From contig JAHISK010000143.1 in NCBI GenBank assembly GCA_018818105.1, forward strand, positions 1-32,244: 32,244 nt of DNA, in the 5' to 3' direction. Every line of letters begins with the position of its first letter. Positions within the stretch are counted from its first letter, which is position 1. The notes below the pieces were generated by a model, which saw only the letters and a program-made list of their open reading frames with translations, was not told where the DNA came from and made no database searches. A program made the translations under genes and the position numbers. Positions 29,598-32,244 of the stretch are shown here, one piece after another. The DNA is from Candidatus Omnitrophota bacterium. Its GTDB lineage: Bacteria; Omnitrophota; Gorgyraeia; Duberdicusellales; 4484-171.

Positions 29598-30746
29598 ATG
29601 AGAATACCATTATTAGATTTAAAACGCGAGTATGAATATTTAAAGACAGATATTGATAAAGCCGTTAGAGAATGTTTTGAATCACAGCGTTGGATTTTAG
29701 GGCCGCAGGTAAAGGAATTTGAACATCAGGCATCAAAGTATCTGGGAGTAAAATTTGCTTTTGGCGTTGCTTCGGGAACTGATGCCTTAGTTCTCGCATT
29801 GAGCGCGTTAGCGTTGAAGCTGAAAGGTAAAGAATTTTTTGATAAAGAAGATGAAATTATAACAACGCCGTTTACCTTTGTGGCGACAGCCGAAGCAATT
29901 GTTCGCTGCGGAGCTACTCCTGTATTTGTTGATATAAATCCTGATACATATAATATTTGTCCTGAGGCAATAAAGAAAGCTGTTACTAAAAATACAATAG
30001 GTATTATTCCTGTGCATTTGTATGGATTACCGGCAGATATGAATAGTATTTTGGAAATAGCGAAAGATAATGATTTGTTTGTAGTCGAAGATACGGCGCA
30101 GGCGTTTGGTGCTGAATATAGAGGCAAAAGAGTGGGGACGTTAGGGGATATAGGAGCGTTTAGCTGTTTTCCATCAAAAAATCTGGGTGGCTGCGGGGAT
30201 GGAGGGTTGATTGTGGCTAATGATTTAGAACTAGCCGAGTTTACTCGGGTGTTAAGAAATCATGGTCAGAAGAAGAAATATGATGCTGATTTTACCGGAT
30301 ATAATTCGAGGCTGGATTCAATTCAGGCCGCTATTTTAAACGTTAAATTAAAACATATCGATAAATTTAATGAATTACGAAGGGGTGTTGCTCAACGATA
30401 TGATGATGCGTTTAGTTCAGTAAAGGAAATACAAGTTCCCAAGCTGACAGCTGATAGCAGAAAGCAGATAGCTAATCTTAACCATGTCTATCATTTGTAT
30501 ACCATAAAAGTAGATGCTGATAGGGATAAGCTTTTAGAATATATTAATTCCAAGGGTATTGAGTCGCGAGTTTATTATCCCGTACTTCTTCATAAAATGG
30601 CGGCGTTTAAGCGTGGGAAAGTTTGTGGTGATTTAAAAAATAGCGAAGATGTATTATCGAGAGTTTTAACTTTGCCGATTCATCCTTTTTTAAAAGAAGA
30701 GGAGATAGAGTTTATTATAGAAGCTTTAAAAGATCATTTTAAATAA
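29598..30746 (+). CDS. DegT/DnrJ/EryC1 family sugar aminotransferase (WbpE-like)
   Basis: This 382-residue PLP enzyme transfers an amino group to a keto-nucleotide sugar. The family start MRIPLLDLKREY, the VASGTDALVLAL cofactor-binding segment, VVEDTAQAFGAEY with the pyridine-N aspartate, and the Schiff-base lysine in CFPSKNLGGCGDGG (about residue 195) are all present. Together with the WbpA-like dehydrogenase it could make a 3-amino-HexNAc uronate as in the WbpA-B-E route, though the WbpB oxidase and acetyltransferase are not seen here. Confidence 0.9.
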   Translation: MRIPLLDLKREYEYLKTDIDKAVRECFESQRWILGPQVKEFEHQASKYLGVKFAFGVASGTDALVLALSALALKLKGKEFFDKEDEIITTPFTFVATAEAIVRCGATPVFVDINPDTYNICPEAIKKAVTKNTIGIIPVHLYGLPADMNSILEIAKDNDLFVVEDTAQAFGAEYRGKRVGTLGDIGAFSCFPSKNLGGCGDGGLIVANDLELAEFTRVLRNHGQKKKYDADFTGYNSRLDSIQAAILNVKLKHIDKFNELRRGVAQRYDDAFSSVKEIQVPKLTADSRKQIANLNHVYHLYTIKVDADRDKLLEYINSKGIESRVYYPVLLHKMAAFKRGKVCGDLKNSEDVLSRVLTLPIHPFLKEEEIEFIIEALKDHFK

Positions 30747-30748
30747 CT

Positions 30749-31291
30749 ATGGATTTTGAGAATGTTTTAAAAAGAATTATTAATGATTTTGAAAGGAGTC
30801 GCGTAAAGTACGCGTTAATAGGAGGATTTGCTTTAGGTTTGTGGGGTGTGGTTAGAGCCACAGCGGATTTGGATTTCTTGATAGATAAAGAAAAGTGTTT
30901 GAAGATGAAAGATATTATGCGTAAGCATAAATATAAATGTTTTTACGAAGATGATAACGTTGCTCAGTATAAAGGAGAAGAATATTTATTAGGAGAGATA
31001 GATTTCCTATACGCGTTTCGAAAACCGTCGAAGGAAATGTTAAAGCGGTGTGTCGTAAGAAAAATTTTTGATAATAAAATCACGATAAAAGTGTTGATTC
31101 CTGAAGATTTGATTGGATTAAAGGTGCAGGCAGTTGTGAATAATCCTAGCCGTAAGAGTATGGATTGGAGTGATATTGAGCAGCTAGCGGAAGCGAATAA
31201 GAAAAATATAAAATGGGATATTATAAAAAAGCATTTTTTATTATTTGATTTGGATGCTGACTTTAATAGATTGAGGGATAAGAATGGTTAA
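30749..31291 (+). CDS. Nucleotidyltransferase-fold protein (AbiEii / DUF6036-like)
   Basis: This 180-residue protein carries a polymerase-beta-type nucleotidyltransferase core: YALIGGFALGLWGVVRATADLDFLI with G25-G26 and the metal pair D40-L-D42. A third acidic residue is likely in GEIDFLYAF. The C-terminal part (PEDLIGLKVQAVVNNPSRKSMDWSDIEQL) is typical of AbiEii-like and DUF6036 toxins and related enzymes. It starts 2 bp after the aminotransferase and overlaps a small basic ORF by 8 bp, an arrangement reminiscent of two-gene toxin-antitoxin modules. Function is not established. Confidence 0.72.
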   Translation: MDFENVLKRIINDFERSRVKYALIGGFALGLWGVVRATADLDFLIDKEKCLKMKDIMRKHKYKCFYEDDNVAQYKGEEYLLGEIDFLYAFRKPSKEMLKRCVVRKIFDNKITIKVLIPEDLIGLKVQAVVNNPSRKSMDWSDIEQLAEANKKNIKWDIIKKHFLLFDLDADFNRLRDKNG

Positions 31292-31451
31292 CAATAAGAA
31301 AAGGAAGAAGGCGGATAAGTTAACGATAAAGAAAAAAATGTCTAAGAGCTCCGCGGATGAGTTTATTGATTTTGTGGTTATGTTTAATAGATTTATTAAT
31401 CATAAACCGAAAGAAAAAGTTCCTATGATAGGTAGGGATATGAGAATGTAG
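31284..31451 (+). CDS. Small basic protein coupled to the nucleotidyltransferase
   Basis: The 55-residue protein begins MVNNKKRKKADKLTIKKKM, continues with an amphipathic segment (SADEFIDFVVMFNRFINHK) and ends PMIGRDMRM. The ATG lies inside the nucleotidyltransferase 3' end (8-bp overlap), which supports real translation by coupling. I do not recognise a named family. The basic head plus one helix would suit a small antitoxin or an accessory subunit of the upstream protein, but this rests on context only. Confidence 0.6.
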   Translation: MVNNKKRKKADKLTIKKKMSKSSADEFIDFVVMFNRFINHKPKEKVPMIGRDMRM

Positions 31452-31460
31452 GTTGAGATT

Positions 31461-32183
31461 ATGCAGTACGAAACACATGTTAGATCCGTCCTAAAGACTA
31501 TTTCATGGAGGATATTCGCGACGATAATTACTACGTCGTTAGTATTTGTTTTTACCAGAAAAATTGAAGTCGCTTTATTTATTGGTGGTATAGAAGCTGT
31601 TTGTAAAATGATTTTTTATTTTTTCCATGAACGTACATGGAACAAAATTAAATTTGGAAAGAAAGAGATTAAACCCTTTGTTTTATGGTTTACGGGATTA
31701 TCCGGCGCGGGGAAAAGTACGATCGCGGATGGAGTTTATGATTATTTAATAAAGAAAGGGTGTAAGGTTGAGCGGCTTGATGGAGATGTTGTTCGTTCGG
31801 TTTTTCCTAATACCGGGTTCAGTAAGGAAGAAAGAAATAGCCATATTAAAAGAGTTGGTTTTTTAGCGTCTTTATTGGAAAAAAATGGGACAATAGTTAT
31901 TTCTTCTTTTGTTTCGCCTTATCAGGAAGCAAGAGATTTTGTTAAAGAGCAATGTGACAATTTTATAGAAGTGTATGTTTCAGCTTCTGTTGATGTATGT
32001 GAGCAGAGAGACCCAAAAGGGCTATATAAAAAGGTAAGGAGTGGAGAAATTAAGAATTTTACAGGCATAGATGATCCTTATGAGCCGCCTAAGTTTCCGA
32101 CAATTGTTGTTGATACCGCACGACAGACGATTGATGAGTCTTTTGAGCGAGTTAAAAATCATATTCAGAAATATTTGAATTGA
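31461..32183 (+). CDS. cysC: DUF2061 membrane domain fused to adenylylsulfate kinase
   Basis: The 240-residue fusion has an N-terminal DUF2061 domain (about 1-66: two hydrophobic segments in SWRIFATIITTSLVFVFT and ALFIGGIEAVCKMIFYFFHE). It is joined to an APS kinase domain with Walker A GLSGAGKST (79-87), LDGDVVR, the R-x-N region in KEERNSHIKRVGFLA, and FVSPYQEARDFV. The kinase makes PAPS, the sulfate donor. The membrane anchor and position at the end of a polysaccharide cluster suggest PAPS for sulfated surface glycans rather than cysteine synthesis; this is inferred, as no sulfotransferase is visible. It follows the small ORF by 9 bp. Confidence 0.9.
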   Translation: MQYETHVRSVLKTISWRIFATIITTSLVFVFTRKIEVALFIGGIEAVCKMIFYFFHERTWNKIKFGKKEIKPFVLWFTGLSGAGKSTIADGVYDYLIKKGCKVERLDGDVVRSVFPNTGFSKEERNSHIKRVGFLASLLEKNGTIVISSFVSPYQEARDFVKEQCDNFIEVYVSASVDVCEQRDPKGLYKKVRSGEIKNFTGIDDPYEPPKFPTIVVDTARQTIDESFERVKNHIQKYLN

Positions 32184-32190
32184 TCTGTAC

Positions 32191-32244
32191 TGTTTATACT
32201 TGATTTTTCAGCAGAAATAGCCTTGTTTATGCTTGATTTTTCAG
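32191..32244 (+). repeat. Two direct repeat copies at the right window edge
   Basis: Two 21-nt copies (32191-32211 and 32224-32244), each beginning TGTTTAT and ending TTTTTCAG, differ at one base and are separated by 12 bp, a period of 33. The second copy runs to the window end, so the array may continue. Copy and spacer lengths are too short for a confident CRISPR call. Confidence 0.55.

Noticed and set aside
29726-30127. Long antisense ORF within the aminotransferase gene, and similar antisense frames elsewhere
   Set aside because: These are opposite-strand shadows of well-supported + strand genes, with no family resemblance.
32191-32244. CRISPR array
   Set aside because: Only two copies, a 12-bp spacer, no palindromic repeat and no cas genes.

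Overview
The window reads as a chromosomal segment of a low-GC, diderm (outer-membrane) bacterium. LptD shows a lipopolysaccharide outer membrane, MurA shows peptidoglycan, and RF1, PrmC, Rho, L31 and RsfS are all bacterial types. The gene set, the coaE / rho / rpmE / prfA / prmC / murA order and the dense intergenic palindromes fit an uncultivated lineage such as Omnitrophota (OP3). That placement is inference, since no rRNA gene is present. Every recognisable gene is on the + strand.

Layout. 1-5774: the 3' end of an unknown gene, a secreted TPR protein, polA, glgA and coaE. 5775-10989: rho, rpmE, prfA, prmC and murA, an information-processing and cell-wall block. 10990-16521: a tryptophan cluster, trpG-D-C-F-B-A, without trpE. 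16715-20830: an M16 protease, rsfS, a self-contained 23-residue lysine/alanine peptide gene, riboflavin synthase, tRNA-Pro(CGG) and a ROK sugar kinase. 21127-23556: lptD. 23559 to the end: a surface-polysaccharide cluster with two nucleotide-sugar dehydrogenases, an epimerase, a PMI-type cupin, UDP-xylose synthase, a DegT aminotransferase and a DUF2061-APS kinase fusion. Inside it sit an MntA/HepT-type toxin-antitoxin pair and a second nucleotidyltransferase coupled to a 55-residue partner.

How the genes work together. Ugd plus UDP-xylose synthase can make UDP-glucuronate and then UDP-xylose. The WbpA-like dehydrogenase, the epimerase and the DegT aminotransferase can make UDP-HexNAc uronates or amino sugars. 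The APS kinase could supply PAPS for glycan sulfation, with LptD handling outer-membrane lipopolysaccharide.

The most unusual signal is a set of interspersed inverted repeats. They fall into at least eight classes that differ in sequence, yet nearly all arms are tandem arrays with a 7-bp period, usually facing each other across a short A+T-rich palindrome. They lie between genes, often ending 6-20 bases before a start codon that has no Shine-Dalgarno sequence. Some have become part of proteins: the LptD signal peptide and the C-terminal tails of PrmC, TrpB and the cupin. One class A copy encloses a truncated four-helix-bundle (S23/IVP-like) reading frame, a possible clue to how the family spreads. 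No CRISPR array, transposase or rRNA was found.
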